Shown here piece after piece: positions 24,925 to 33,172 of a stretch of DNA of 64,000 nucleotides (the first letter of the stretch is position 1; each line of letters begins with the position of its first letter). The stretch comes from Alphaproteobacteria bacterium (GTDB taxonomy: Bacteria; Pseudomonadota; Alphaproteobacteria; Acetobacterales; Acetobacteraceae): the NCBI GenBank assembly GCA_017307285.1, contig JAFKFI010000054.1, positions 1 through 64,000 on the forward strand, read 5' to 3'. The translations under genes and the position numbers were made by a program. The notes under the pieces were generated by a model. It was not told where the DNA came from, did no database searches, and worked only from the letters and a program-made list of their open reading frames with translations.

Positions 24925-27900
24925 ATGATCAACGCAATCATCGGCCGCGCACTATCCCAACGATTCATCGTTGTGCTGGGGGCGCTCGGGCTGCTCGCCT
25001 TCGGCCTTTGGTCGACGCTCAGGCTCAATCTCGACGCGTTTCCGGATGTCACCAACATCCAGGTGCAGGTGAACACACAAGCGCCCGGCCTGGCGGCCGC
25101 GGAGGTCGAACGGCTGATCACTTTTCCGGTCGAGTCGGTGATGAACGGGCTGCCCGGTGTGACCCAGGTGCGGTCGATCTCCAAGACCGGCCTGTCGGTG
25201 GTGACCGTCGTGTTCGAGGACACCGTCGACAGCTATTTCGCGCGCCAGCTTGTGCTCGAACGGTTGCAGGTCGCCAAGGAGCGCATCCCCAATGGCCTGG
25301 GCGCGCCCGAGATCGGGCCGATCACCACCGGGCTCGGTCAGGTGTACAAGTACATCCTGACCAGCCCGACCCTCGATCCGATGGAGTTGCGGTCGATCAA
25401 CGATTGGCAGGTCAAATTCCAGCTGCGCACGGTTCCGGGCGTCACGGATGTGCTGAGCTTCGGTGGCGACGTGCGCCAGTACCAGGTCCGCGTCGATCCG
25501 AACCGCCTGGTCGCCTACGATCTCACGATGGACGACCTGAAAGCCGCGCTGAAGGCGAACAACGCCAATGCCGGTGGTTGGTATATCGAAGGCGCGCAAG
25601 AGCAGCAGGTCGTACGCGGCGAGGGTCTGATCCGCGGCGGCCGGGATGGACTGCTCGACATCGAGGCCATCGTCTTGAAGTCGGTGGACGGAACCCCGGT
25701 CTACGTGCGCGACGTCGCGGAGGTCGAGTACGGCAGCGAGATTCGGCAGGGAGCCGTATCGCTGAACGGCCAGGGCGAGGTCGTAATGGGCGTCGTGCTC
25801 CAGCTCAAGGGTGCCAATACCAACGAGGTCTTGGCCGGTGTCCGCAACCAGATTGACAAAATACAGGCATCCCTGCCTCCCGGCGTGAAGCTGGAGCCGG
25901 TCTACGATCAATCCGACCTGATCCAGAAGGCGGTCCATACCGTCAGCAAGGCGCTCGAGGAGGCGGCGGCGCTGATCATCGTCGTGTTGTTCCTGTTCCT
26001 CTGGAACATCCGATCCGCATTGATCGTGCTTTGCTCGATCCCGCTCTCGATGCTGGTGGCCGTGATCATGATGCGCTGGTGGGGATTATCGGCGAACCTG
26101 CAATCTCTCGGGGGCCTGGCGATCGCGATCGGCATGATGGTCGATGGCTCACTGGTCATGGTCGAGAACATCCTGCGCCATCTCGCCGAGCCCAACCGGG
26201 AGAACCGCTCTCTCACGCTGCGCGTCGCCGAGGCGGCCCGCGAGGTGGGGCAGCCCATCTTTTTCGCCGTGCTGATCATCATCGTGGTGTTTCTGCCGCT
26301 GTTCACCCTTCAGGGTGTCGAGGGCAAGCTGTTCAGTCCGATGGCGTTTGTGATCGCCTTCGCGATGCTGGGCTCGCTGATCGTTGCCCTCACGATCGTG
26401 CCCGTCCTCGCCAGCCTGGTCCTGCGTGGCCACTTCAGCGAGAAGGACAACTTCCTGGTGCGCGGACTCAAGTGGGTCTATCGACCGGTGCTCGGGTTCG
26501 CGCTGCGGCGGCGCCTCGTCGTGGTCGGCATCGCGCTCGCTGGCCTGATCGCCTCGGGCGCTGTCGTCCCGTATCTCGGCACCGAGTTCGTTCCGGAATT
26601 GGATGAGGGCACGCTGAGCATCCGAGTGACGATGAATCCCAGCATCTCGCTCGAGGAGTCGCTCCGCATCGCGCGACGGATGGAGCAGAAGCTCAAGCGG
26701 TACCCCGAAGTGACATACGCCCTCAGCCAGATCGGCCGACCAGAACTGGGTGGCGACCCAGAATCGGTCAACAACAATGAGATCTGGGTCGGGTTAAAGC
26801 CGCAATCGGAGTGGGTCTCCGCTAGCTCCCGCGAGGAGCTGGTCGAGAAGCTGTCCAAGGACCTGAGCGAATATCCCGGGGTGGCGATCAGTGTCTCGCA
26901 GCCGATTGCTAGTCGGGTCGACGAATTGCTGTCCGGCGTGAAGGCGCAGATCGCCATCAAGCTTTTTGGCGAGGATCTAAGGGTGCTCGAGGAGAAGGGG
27001 CGAGCCATCCAGGAGGCGGTGGCAGCCATTCCCGGAGCAACGGACGTGCAGATGGAGCAGATCAGCGGCGAGGCGCAGCTCGTCGTCCAGGCGCGACGCG
27101 CGGAACTGGCGCGCTACGGCCTGAACGTGGCGGATGTCATGGAGGTGGTAAGCACCGCGGTGGGTGGAGACGCGGTGACCAACGTACTGGAAGGCCAGCG
27201 CCGCTTCGCCGTCTACCTGCGGGTGGCGGAGCCATACCGATCCAGCCCGGACGCCATCGGCAATCTCTGGGTCGCGAACAAGGACGGACTTCGCGTACAG
27301 CTGTCGCAGGTCGCGACGATCGGGCTTGTCGAAGGTCCGCCGACCATCAGCCGGGAAAACGCACAGCGGCGCGTGGTCATCCAGACCAACGTGCGCGATC
27401 GCGACATGGGTGGGTTCGTGGCCGACGCCCAGCAGGCCGTGGCGCAAAAGGTCCAGCTGCCGCCCGGCTACATCGTCACCTGGGGTGGGCAATTCGAGAA
27501 CCAGCAGCGGGCCCAACAGACACTTTCGATTGTCGTCCCGATCAGTCTCGGGCTCATCTTCCTGCTGCTCTTCTTCTCGTTCGGCTCGATTGCCGACGCG
27601 TTCCTCATCATCCTCAACGTGCCATTCGCGTTGATCGGCGGCGTGTTCGCGCTCTGGATATCGGGCCAGTTCCTGAGCGTCCCCTCGGCGGTCGGCTTCA
27701 TTGCCCTGTTCGGCGTTGCCGTCCTGAACGGTGTCGTCATGGTTTCCTACTTCAACGACTTGCTCCTGCGTGGCCGATCCGTCCGGGACGCGGTGATCGA
27801 GGGAGCCATGTTGCGGCTTCGACCGGTGTTGATGACAGCGACGGTCGCCGCGCTCGGACTGATCCCGCTGTTGCTCGCGACAGGCGTCGGATCCGAGGTG

Positions 27901-28080
27901 CAGAAGCCGCTCGCTTCCGTCGTTGTCGGCGGGTTGGTCAGCTCGACGCTCCTGACCCTGGTAGTGCTACCGGCGCTCTACACCTGGTTCGCGGAACGCG
28001 GCGAACGTCGACAACAGACGATGTACGAGCACCAGGGACGAAAACGGCCAGGCATCCTGGCGCAGGAGAAAGCAGAATGA
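24925..28080 (+). CDS. czcA: Heavy-metal RND efflux permease, CzcA/CusA class
   Basis: 1051-residue proton/metal antiporter. The N-terminus ends in LDAFPDVTNIQVQVNT. The TM4 signature GLAIAIGMMVDGSLVMVEN differs from the DFG...DGAV form of the other CzcA here and is nearer CusA/HME-1 variants, so its metal range may differ. The second periplasmic half starts TEFVPELDEGTLSIR. The extra insert near residue 150 seen in the 9.7-kb protein is absent. It starts 17 bases after czcB with GGAGAG upstream and overlaps the cupredoxin gene by 4 bases. Confidence 0.9.
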   Translation: MINAIIGRALSQRFIVVLGALGLLAFGLWSTLRLNLDAFPDVTNIQVQVNTQAPGLAAAEVERLITFPVESVMNGLPGVTQVRSISKTGLSVVTVVFEDTVDSYFARQLVLERLQVAKERIPNGLGAPEIGPITTGLGQVYKYILTSPTLDPMELRSINDWQVKFQLRTVPGVTDVLSFGGDVRQYQVRVDPNRLVAYDLTMDDLKAALKANNANAGGWYIEGAQEQQVVRGEGLIRGGRDGLLDIEAIVLKSVDGTPVYVRDVAEVEYGSEIRQGAVSLNGQGEVVMGVVLQLKGANTNEVLAGVRNQIDKIQASLPPGVKLEPVYDQSDLIQKAVHTVSKALEEAAALIIVVLFLFLWNIRSALIVLCSIPLSMLVAVIMMRWWGLSANLQSLGGLAIAIGMMVDGSLVMVENILRHLAEPNRENRSLTLRVAEAAREVGQPIFFAVLIIIVVFLPLFTLQGVEGKLFSPMAFVIAFAMLGSLIVALTIVPVLASLVLRGHFSEKDNFLVRGLKWVYRPVLGFALRRRLVVVGIALAGLIASGAVVPYLGTEFVPELDEGTLSIRVTMNPSISLEESLRIARRMEQKLKRYPEVTYALSQIGRPELGGDPESVNNNEIWVGLKPQSEWVSASSREELVEKLSKDLSEYPGVAISVSQPIASRVDELLSGVKAQIAIKLFGEDLRVLEEKGRAIQEAVAAIPGATDVQMEQISGEAQLVVQARRAELARYGLNVADVMEVVSTAVGGDAVTNVLEGQRRFAVYLRVAEPYRSSPDAIGNLWVANKDGLRVQLSQVATIGLVEGPPTISRENAQRRVVIQTNVRDRDMGGFVADAQQAVAQKVQLPPGYIVTWGGQFENQQRAQQTLSIVVPISLGLIFLLLFFSFGSIADAFLIILNVPFALIGGVFALWISGQFLSVPSAVGFIALFGVAVLNGVVMVSYFNDLLLRGRSVRDAVIEGAMLRLRPVLMTATVAALGLIPLLLATGVGSEVQKPLASVVVGGLVSSTLLTLVVLPALYTWFAERGERRQQTMYEHQGRKRPGILAQEKAE

Positions 28081-28460
28081 TTCGGAAGAGTGGCGCCGTC
28101 TTCTTGGCCCTGCTGGTGCTACCAGGATGCGCCTTGTTCGGCATCGAAACCGGCTACCGCAAGCTGACCATCAGGGATCACCGATTTGAGCCGACGCAGA
28201 TCACGGTCCCGGAGGGTTATCCTTTCATCCTGACGATCGACGCGATTGACGATAGAGACCTCGTCATCGCGGCCCCCGAGCTCGGCATCAGCGTGCTGCG
28301 GATCCCGGCGTCTCCTAAGAGCCTGAGCCCGATCGTCGCGTCCCGTCCGAGCCCCAGCCGCAGCGCCAGGATTCCTCTGGGAGCATTGAAGGCCGGCAGC
28401 TATCAGATCACGTGTGACTGCCATGGACGTCCCACGAAAGTCATCCTCGTCGCCGAATGA
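28077..28460 (+). CDS. Cupredoxin-like periplasmic lipoprotein
   Basis: 127-residue exported protein with lipobox LPGC at about residues 15-18. The mature part has a cupredoxin-like beta-sandwich pattern (LTIRDHRFEPTQITVPEGYPFILTI, then AGSYQITCDCHGRPTKVILVAE). The C-terminal CDCHGR resembles the Cys/His ligand loop of type-1 copper proteins, though the Met ligand is not evident. Translationally coupled to czcA (ATGA). Likely a periplasmic metal-binding accessory of the pump; copper or other metal cannot be distinguished. Confidence 0.7.
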   Translation: MIRKSGAVFLALLVLPGCALFGIETGYRKLTIRDHRFEPTQITVPEGYPFILTIDAIDDRDLVIAAPELGISVLRIPASPKSLSPIVASRPSPSRSARIPLGALKAGSYQITCDCHGRPTKVILVAE

Positions 28461-28646
28461 ACGACACGGGCATCCAAGCTCTCGGTTCATCAATGTGAGT
28501 GTGGGAATCGAGCCGAAGCTCATGCCGACACGCCCCGTCCGTGAGGCGCGGAATGTCCGACTCATCAACATCGATCGCTGGCTTCTTCGAGTTTCTGATC
28601 ATTCGCCCGACGCTATCGGGTGGCGGCCGAACGCAAAGGAGACAAA

Positions 28647-29360
28647 ATGTTTGACTGGCGCACCGGGGTACTGATCGGCGGGTTGGCTTGCGCCGGCATC
28701 TTGCTGCCGCTAGCCGAAGTCAGGGCGGAGTCTCCCTGCGCGGCGGGACTTCCGCCATCGAAGCTGACCGTGTTCGATGCAAAGTCCGTGATCGTGGAAA
28801 AGACGGTTTCCGAGCGCGAACTTTTGGAGTTCCAAAAGAGCCTCAGGGGACATCTGGGAGACCGCTTTCTGTTGGCTGATACACCGGTGCACGGCGGCTT
28901 TGTCGTGGAACACCGGATAGTCCCGGGAATGGGCGACCCCAAATCCTTCTGCGACGCGCCGTCCGTGGTCCGCATCGCACTCGGCTACGGTCCGCGGATC
29001 ATCTACATGACGCCAGAGCTAGCCCGTGATGAATGTGTGCGTGACGCTCTGCGGGCTCATGAAGCCGAGCATAGCCAGATGGAGAACGACGGCCTCGGCT
29101 CCTTTATCGATGATCAGACGGCGCTCTTGAAGGCCTTGATGACCAAGCTGAAAACGACTCCCGCCCGTTCACCCGATCTCGCAAAGGCGCAATTCGAGGC
29201 GGCGGGCCTGCCAATCATTAGGGATCTGGAAAGGCGCCTACTGGTCCGGAAGGAGGAACTCCGGCAACGCGTGGATCACCCGACAGGGTTGGCGAAGGTT
29301 GCCAACGAATGCGGCGGCCGGGTTGGGTCGTTCCACGACGGACACGGACAAGCGATCTGA
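28647..29360 (+). CDS. Secreted protein with HEAEH motif, possible metallopeptidase
   Basis: 237 residues from ATG 28647, supported by AAAGGAG 5 bases upstream. An N-terminal signal peptide (VLIGGLACAGILLPLAEVRAES) predicts export. The body has alpha/beta character and, near residue 140, DALRAHEAEHSQMENDG, an HExxH-type zinc-binding motif followed by acidic residues. A long C-terminal helix region is rich in Lys/Arg. Possibly related in idea to small DUF922-type zinc proteases, but I cannot confirm family membership. It follows the metal-efflux operon with a 186-base gap. Confidence 0.6.
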   Translation: MFDWRTGVLIGGLACAGILLPLAEVRAESPCAAGLPPSKLTVFDAKSVIVEKTVSERELLEFQKSLRGHLGDRFLLADTPVHGGFVVEHRIVPGMGDPKSFCDAPSVVRIALGYGPRIIYMTPELARDECVRDALRAHEAEHSQMENDGLGSFIDDQTALLKALMTKLKTTPARSPDLAKAQFEAAGLPIIRDLERRLLVRKEELRQRVDHPTGLAKVANECGGRVGSFHDGHGQAI

Positions 29361-29655
29361 ACCATCGCCTGCGGTCGGCACCCGCCGTTCTCTGCTTTGG
29401 ACGGAGAATCGATGATAGGGTTCGTCGGAGAAACTTGCCCGGACAGCCCTCCTTTACGGACGGGCTTTGTAGCGAGGAGGTGCAAAATAAGGACCGGGCG
29501 CAGGACCTCGGGATCGAGCCCAGCCGCCCCTGCCCGATGGAAGTTCATAACGGGTGTCAAACGGACCTGCGGCCAAAAAGCGGAAATGGTCGAGAACGTC
29601 TGGCGCAGCACCTGATCATACCCGCGGTCGCTGCCTTGCCGCGACGCATAGGACT
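29361..29655. other. Convergent intergenic stretch, nothing recognised
   Basis: About 295 bp between two convergent units. Open frames here look like compositional noise; I see no gene, hairpin with a T tract, or IS end. Confidence 0.4.
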
Positions 29656-30141
29656 TCACCATTCCGCAGGGTTGCAGCCGAGATCGGTGATTGTCCCTGG
29701 GACGGAGCGAGACCGGACGGCCGCGCGGCGGCGCCATGCGGCGGTCGCGTGCCACGCGATGATCGGCACGCATGAGATGCCGACGATCAGATGAACGACG
29801 GAAGCGGCGTCGCGCGAGGCCTCGCCGGCATAATAGAGCGCATAGCCGGTTAGGACGAGAGTCGCCTGGACGCCGATCAGGATCACGCCCGAAGCCCGAT
29901 TGGTCCGGCTGCACCAGCCTCGCACCACATGCCGGGTGGTAAGCGAACCGAGCAGAAAGAGCGCCCCCATCGCGGCGGCGCCGTGCACCTCGAGCGATAT
30001 CGTGGCGAGTGGGCGTGGGAAGCCGTCGCCGATGCCCTTCCAGCCGAGCCCGCCACGCAGCACGGTCCAGACCAGGCCCGAGGCGAGCAGCAAGTGGAAG
30101 GTCGCGTGGATAGCTCGGCGATGCAGGCGTGAGAGGATCAT
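29656..30141 (-). CDS. Small four-helix membrane protein, possible b-type cytochrome-like
   Basis: 161 residues from ATG 30141, overlapping the ApbE stop (ATGA). Four hydrophobic segments are visible: FHLLLASGLVWTVLRGG, AAAMGALFLLGSLT, VILIGVQATLVLTGYALYY and LIVGISCVPIIAWHATAAW. Histidines sit at the ends of these segments (HATFH, EVHG, VVHL, WHAT), the pattern of a heme-b or electron-transfer membrane protein such as cytochrome b561 or DUF4405 proteins. The tail is Arg-rich. As the last gene of the flavinylation operon it is a candidate electron donor to the flavinylated protein; this is inference. Confidence 0.62.
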   Translation of the reverse strand: MILSRLHRRAIHATFHLLLASGLVWTVLRGGLGWKGIGDGFPRPLATISLEVHGAAAMGALFLLGSLTTRHVVRGWCSRTNRASGVILIGVQATLVLTGYALYYAGEASRDAASVVHLIVGISCVPIIAWHATAAWRRRAAVRSRSVPGTITDLGCNPAEW

Positions 30142-30959
30142 GCAAGGCCGCCGTTCCAACGGCTCAGCGTCCCGTCGGCACTGACAATGATGCCCTGCGC
30201 GCGCTCTCTTGCCAGGGAGGCCGCCGCGCGGCCGCCGCGCAGCACGAGTCCTTTGGTCAGTCCATCCGCCGTGATGCAGTCGGGCGCGATCACGCTGACA
30301 CTGCACCTCTCTGCACATCGCTTTGCGGTGAATGGATCGACGACGGCCGCCGCCGGATCGCGAAAGTAGCCGGCCGACGTCGCCACCGCGCCATCCCGCA
30401 GTGTTCCAAGCGGCAGCAGCACGCCCGGATCGGCGGGATGCCGAACATGGATGAGGATGGGCTCCGGCCCGAACACGGCGAGGTCGCCCCCGGCATTGAC
30501 GATCGCTCCTGCCGCGCCGACACGCCGAAGGCAGGCTATGGCCCGATCCACCGCAAAGCCTTTGGCGATACCGCCCAGGTCAAGGACGAGCGGCCGGGCG
30601 AACCGCACGAGTCGCCCTGGCAGCAGGGCGACATCGCCGAAGGTCGGCCGGTGACCGCAGGACGGCACGGGGGTGCCGAAAGCCGGATCGAAGGCCCCGC
30701 CGGTCGATTGGAACAGCATCCGCGCACGCCGCAGCACCGCGAAGGTCCAGGGATGCACGGCCAGGGCAGAACGGTGCGCGGTGCCGTTCAGACGGGAAAG
30801 TTCACTTGCCGGATCATGCACGCTCATCAAGCAATGGACACGCTCAATCGCGTGGTAGGCCGCATCGACGCTCGCCTCGATAGTTCGGGCCGAGCCGCTT
30901 GCCCGTATCTCAACGAACGTGCCGAGCAGCGGGCGGGCGCGGCTAGCGTAGCGCGACAT
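30138..30959 (-). CDS. apbE: FAD:protein FMN transferase (ApbE)
   Basis: Transfers FMN from FAD to a Thr/Ser in exported flavoproteins. Family features are RPLLGTFVEIRASG, the acidic/serine region MSVHDPASELSRLN, LDLGGIAKGFAVDRA, NAGGDLAVFG and the metal/FAD site ADGLTKGLVL. 273 residues, slightly shorter than typical ApbE because no clear signal peptide is seen; the start at 30959 lies inside the upstream gene. The likely substrate is the FMN-binding protein encoded just upstream, which contains the acceptor motif. Confidence 0.88.
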   Translation of the reverse strand: MSRYASRARPLLGTFVEIRASGSARTIEASVDAAYHAIERVHCLMSVHDPASELSRLNGTAHRSALAVHPWTFAVLRRARMLFQSTGGAFDPAFGTPVPSCGHRPTFGDVALLPGRLVRFARPLVLDLGGIAKGFAVDRAIACLRRVGAAGAIVNAGGDLAVFGPEPILIHVRHPADPGVLLPLGTLRDGAVATSAGYFRDPAAAVVDPFTAKRCAERCSVSVIAPDCITADGLTKGLVLRGGRAAASLARERAQGIIVSADGTLSRWNGGLA

Positions 30960-31476
30960 CGTAGAGCGCGAGGAGCCGCCGCACGCCTTCCGTCACATGC
31001 TTGGAGGACAGCGTCGCGCCGCTGATGTTGGGGATGTCGGCTTCGAGCTTGACCGGCGAGGCCGCGGTCTTCCCCAGGAAGTTGCGGCGCCATCCCGGAT
31101 CGCGAATCTCGTCGCCGTAGCTTTCACGGTACTCCATGACCTCGAGCCCGCGCACGGCCCCGGCGCGATCGATGACGAGTGCATAGGTGATGTACTCGTG
31201 TTTCCCGAGGGTCTGGTCCACAAGAAACGTGCTGCCGGTGTCGACGGCACGCCATACTTGCGGCCAGCCGTCGCGTAAACGGCTCCCGGCCCGCTGTTCG
31301 ACGGCATCCTGCTGCGCTGCCGTAAGGCGAAGCGGCACGGGGGCAAGCCTCTGGCCGGGAAGCATCGCCTGCTGTGCCTGCTCCAGCGTGAAATACACCC
31401 GGGCGTGCGCCGGCACGACGCTGAGCAGCGCAACCGGCGCCGCGAGGAGAAGGCGCGGATCCAGTTCAAACCGCAT
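30943..31476 (-). CDS. Exported FMN-binding domain protein (ApbE substrate)
   Basis: 177 residues with a signal peptide (LLLAAPVALLSVVPAHA). The FMN_bind domain covers about residues 80-170: YALVIDRAGAVRGLEVMEYRE and, near the end, NISGATLSSKHVTEGVRRLL. SGATLSS fits the covalent flavinylation motif (S/D-G-A-T-x-S) known from NqrC/RnfG-type proteins, with Thr the expected FMN attachment site. It overlaps apbE by 17 bases and follows the outer-membrane gene by 2 bases. Confidence 0.85.
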   Translation of the reverse strand: MRFELDPRLLLAAPVALLSVVPAHARVYFTLEQAQQAMLPGQRLAPVPLRLTAAQQDAVEQRAGSRLRDGWPQVWRAVDTGSTFLVDQTLGKHEYITYALVIDRAGAVRGLEVMEYRESYGDEIRDPGWRRNFLGKTAASPVKLEADIPNISGATLSSKHVTEGVRRLLALYDVALR

Positions 31477-31478
31477 TG

Positions 31479-32420
31479 TCAGAACACCCAGCCGAGCTTC
31501 ATGCGGACCTCAACCGCGGGGTGCTCGTCGCCGAACACGCGATGGCCGACGGTGATCGCACGCTGGTCCTCCGTGTAGGCCTGACCGAACGGAAGCTGCG
31601 GCAGGACGGTAAACGTTGCCCAGAACCGCTCGCCCGCATAGTGCACATTCGGGCCCAGGAAGAACGCCGAGTGCTCGGCCCGGTTGAGCCAGCTTCCTTG
31701 GAACTCATTATGGTTCCGGAATTCGATTCCCGCGAACCAGTTGGGCGCGACACGGTATGACGCACCGGCGGTGAGTTCCACGACCGACGCGTTGGTCCAT
31801 CGCCGGTGTGCATCGGTGTCCTCTGGTGGCAGCAGGGGATTGCCGGTCTGCAGTTCCAGCTCCTGCTCCACTGTGAAGTTTCCCGCCAAGATCAGCGTGT
31901 CGTCGAGCAGGTTTTTCTGCAGGATCACCTTGCTCTCGAGCTCGAAGACCCGAGGTCCGAGGCTCGGCTCAAGATACACCGCGAGGCCTAGGCCGTCCTT
32001 GTAGGGGCTGAGGATGCGATAGATGCCTTCGAGCGAAACCGAATCGAAGCGAAACTCCGAAAAGTTGCGCGATGGGTCAACGTTCTCCGGCACGCCAGGC
32101 CCGGAGGTATTGCCCTCTACGCCGTTGCGGTTCGCGGTGACGTAGGACGAGTTGCCGTACAGAGCCAGCTGGAAGTCATGGGTGACGCCGTACTCGATCT
32201 CGGTGCGGAATTGGTAATTCTGGTACTTCCCTTGCGATTGACTGATGCCAGCGGTGGCCCATTGCTCCAGTTCCCAGCGTCCCTTGGGAAGGAGGTCGGT
32301 GGTATACACGTAGCCGAACAGCGGCTCATCGGCGCGAACATCGGGAGCAAGCAAAAGCGCGCCCCCGCCCAACGCAGCGCACACGGCGCCGCGGGTCACA
32401 GCGGCCAAGCGGTCTCTCAT
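31479..32420 (-). CDS. Outer-membrane beta-barrel protein, DUF6662-like
   Basis: 313 residues. A signal peptide (AAVTRGAVCAALGGGALLLAPDVRA) is followed by alternating beta-strand segments with aromatic girdles, for example LLPKGRWELEQWAT, IEYGVTHDFQLALYG, LAVYLEPSLGPRVFELESKVILQK and the last strand VEVRMKLGWVF ending in Phe, as expected for a BAM-inserted barrel. I associate it with the DUF6662 family from memory. First gene of the operon with FMN-binding protein, ApbE and a membrane protein. Confidence 0.7.
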   Translation of the reverse strand: MRDRLAAVTRGAVCAALGGGALLLAPDVRADEPLFGYVYTTDLLPKGRWELEQWATAGISQSQGKYQNYQFRTEIEYGVTHDFQLALYGNSSYVTANRNGVEGNTSGPGVPENVDPSRNFSEFRFDSVSLEGIYRILSPYKDGLGLAVYLEPSLGPRVFELESKVILQKNLLDDTLILAGNFTVEQELELQTGNPLLPPEDTDAHRRWTNASVVELTAGASYRVAPNWFAGIEFRNHNEFQGSWLNRAEHSAFFLGPNVHYAGERFWATFTVLPQLPFGQAYTEDQRAITVGHRVFGDEHPAVEVRMKLGWVF

Positions 32421-33172
32421 CGTCGCATCCCCGGCTTCCGATTGCGAGTAGTTCGCATTCGTAAGTCGCTACATGGGTCCGGGGCGGTGGTCAAGTCAGG
32501 ATCGACGAGATGCTTCCCCCCGGGGCCGGGTTTCGGACCCAGCGCGCGAACGCGAGCACGGGTGCTTGTCGATTGTGGTGCCGTGCCAACTGGGCTCGAT
32601 CAGCTGCTCGACGTTCGATCGCGAACCTGCACCGGAGACCGAGCGGATACCTATGGTGTGATTGGCCGACGAGCAGGTCCCGGGTGCGCCCTGGCAAGGG
32701 ACTCCGGTCGATGGCGCGGCATCTGCACCATCACATTCATGCGGTCGATGGCATGCACTCGGCAGGGCTTGCGCGGCCGCTCAGCCGCGCCTCGCCCGCG
32801 CGGGTTAAGGTGGTCCCTTTCCACGCGACAGTTTGACGACTTCGCTGAGCTTGAGGGGGTCGTACCGAGGCGATACTTCGCCGCGATCCTCGAGCGGATC
32901 AATCGACGAAGAGGGCCACCAATGTCGGCAACGTAACGGGAGTGAGCGGCATGAAGGCTGACGCCGGGAGGAGAACTGTACGTCAACCACCGGCGTGCGA
33001 CGTCGAGCCGGCTCGAACGCCCCCCTGCAAGGACGGTGGTGGCTCTCCGGCTCTCTCGGGGCCGAGATCAGCCGCTGGAAATAGTTCGAGTTGACCAAGG
33101 TCGGGCCCGAGGTGCAGCCTCTTGCCTGCCGAAAGCGCCCGTCTACGGAATACCGTTTGAGGTCGCATCGCC
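32421..33172. other. About 750 bp with no recognisable gene
   Basis: Open frames on both strands in this stretch have no family resemblance and no supported starts. It should contain the divergent promoters of the outer-membrane operon and of the DUF4157 gene. I see no clear promoter, repeat or IS end. Confidence 0.45.
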
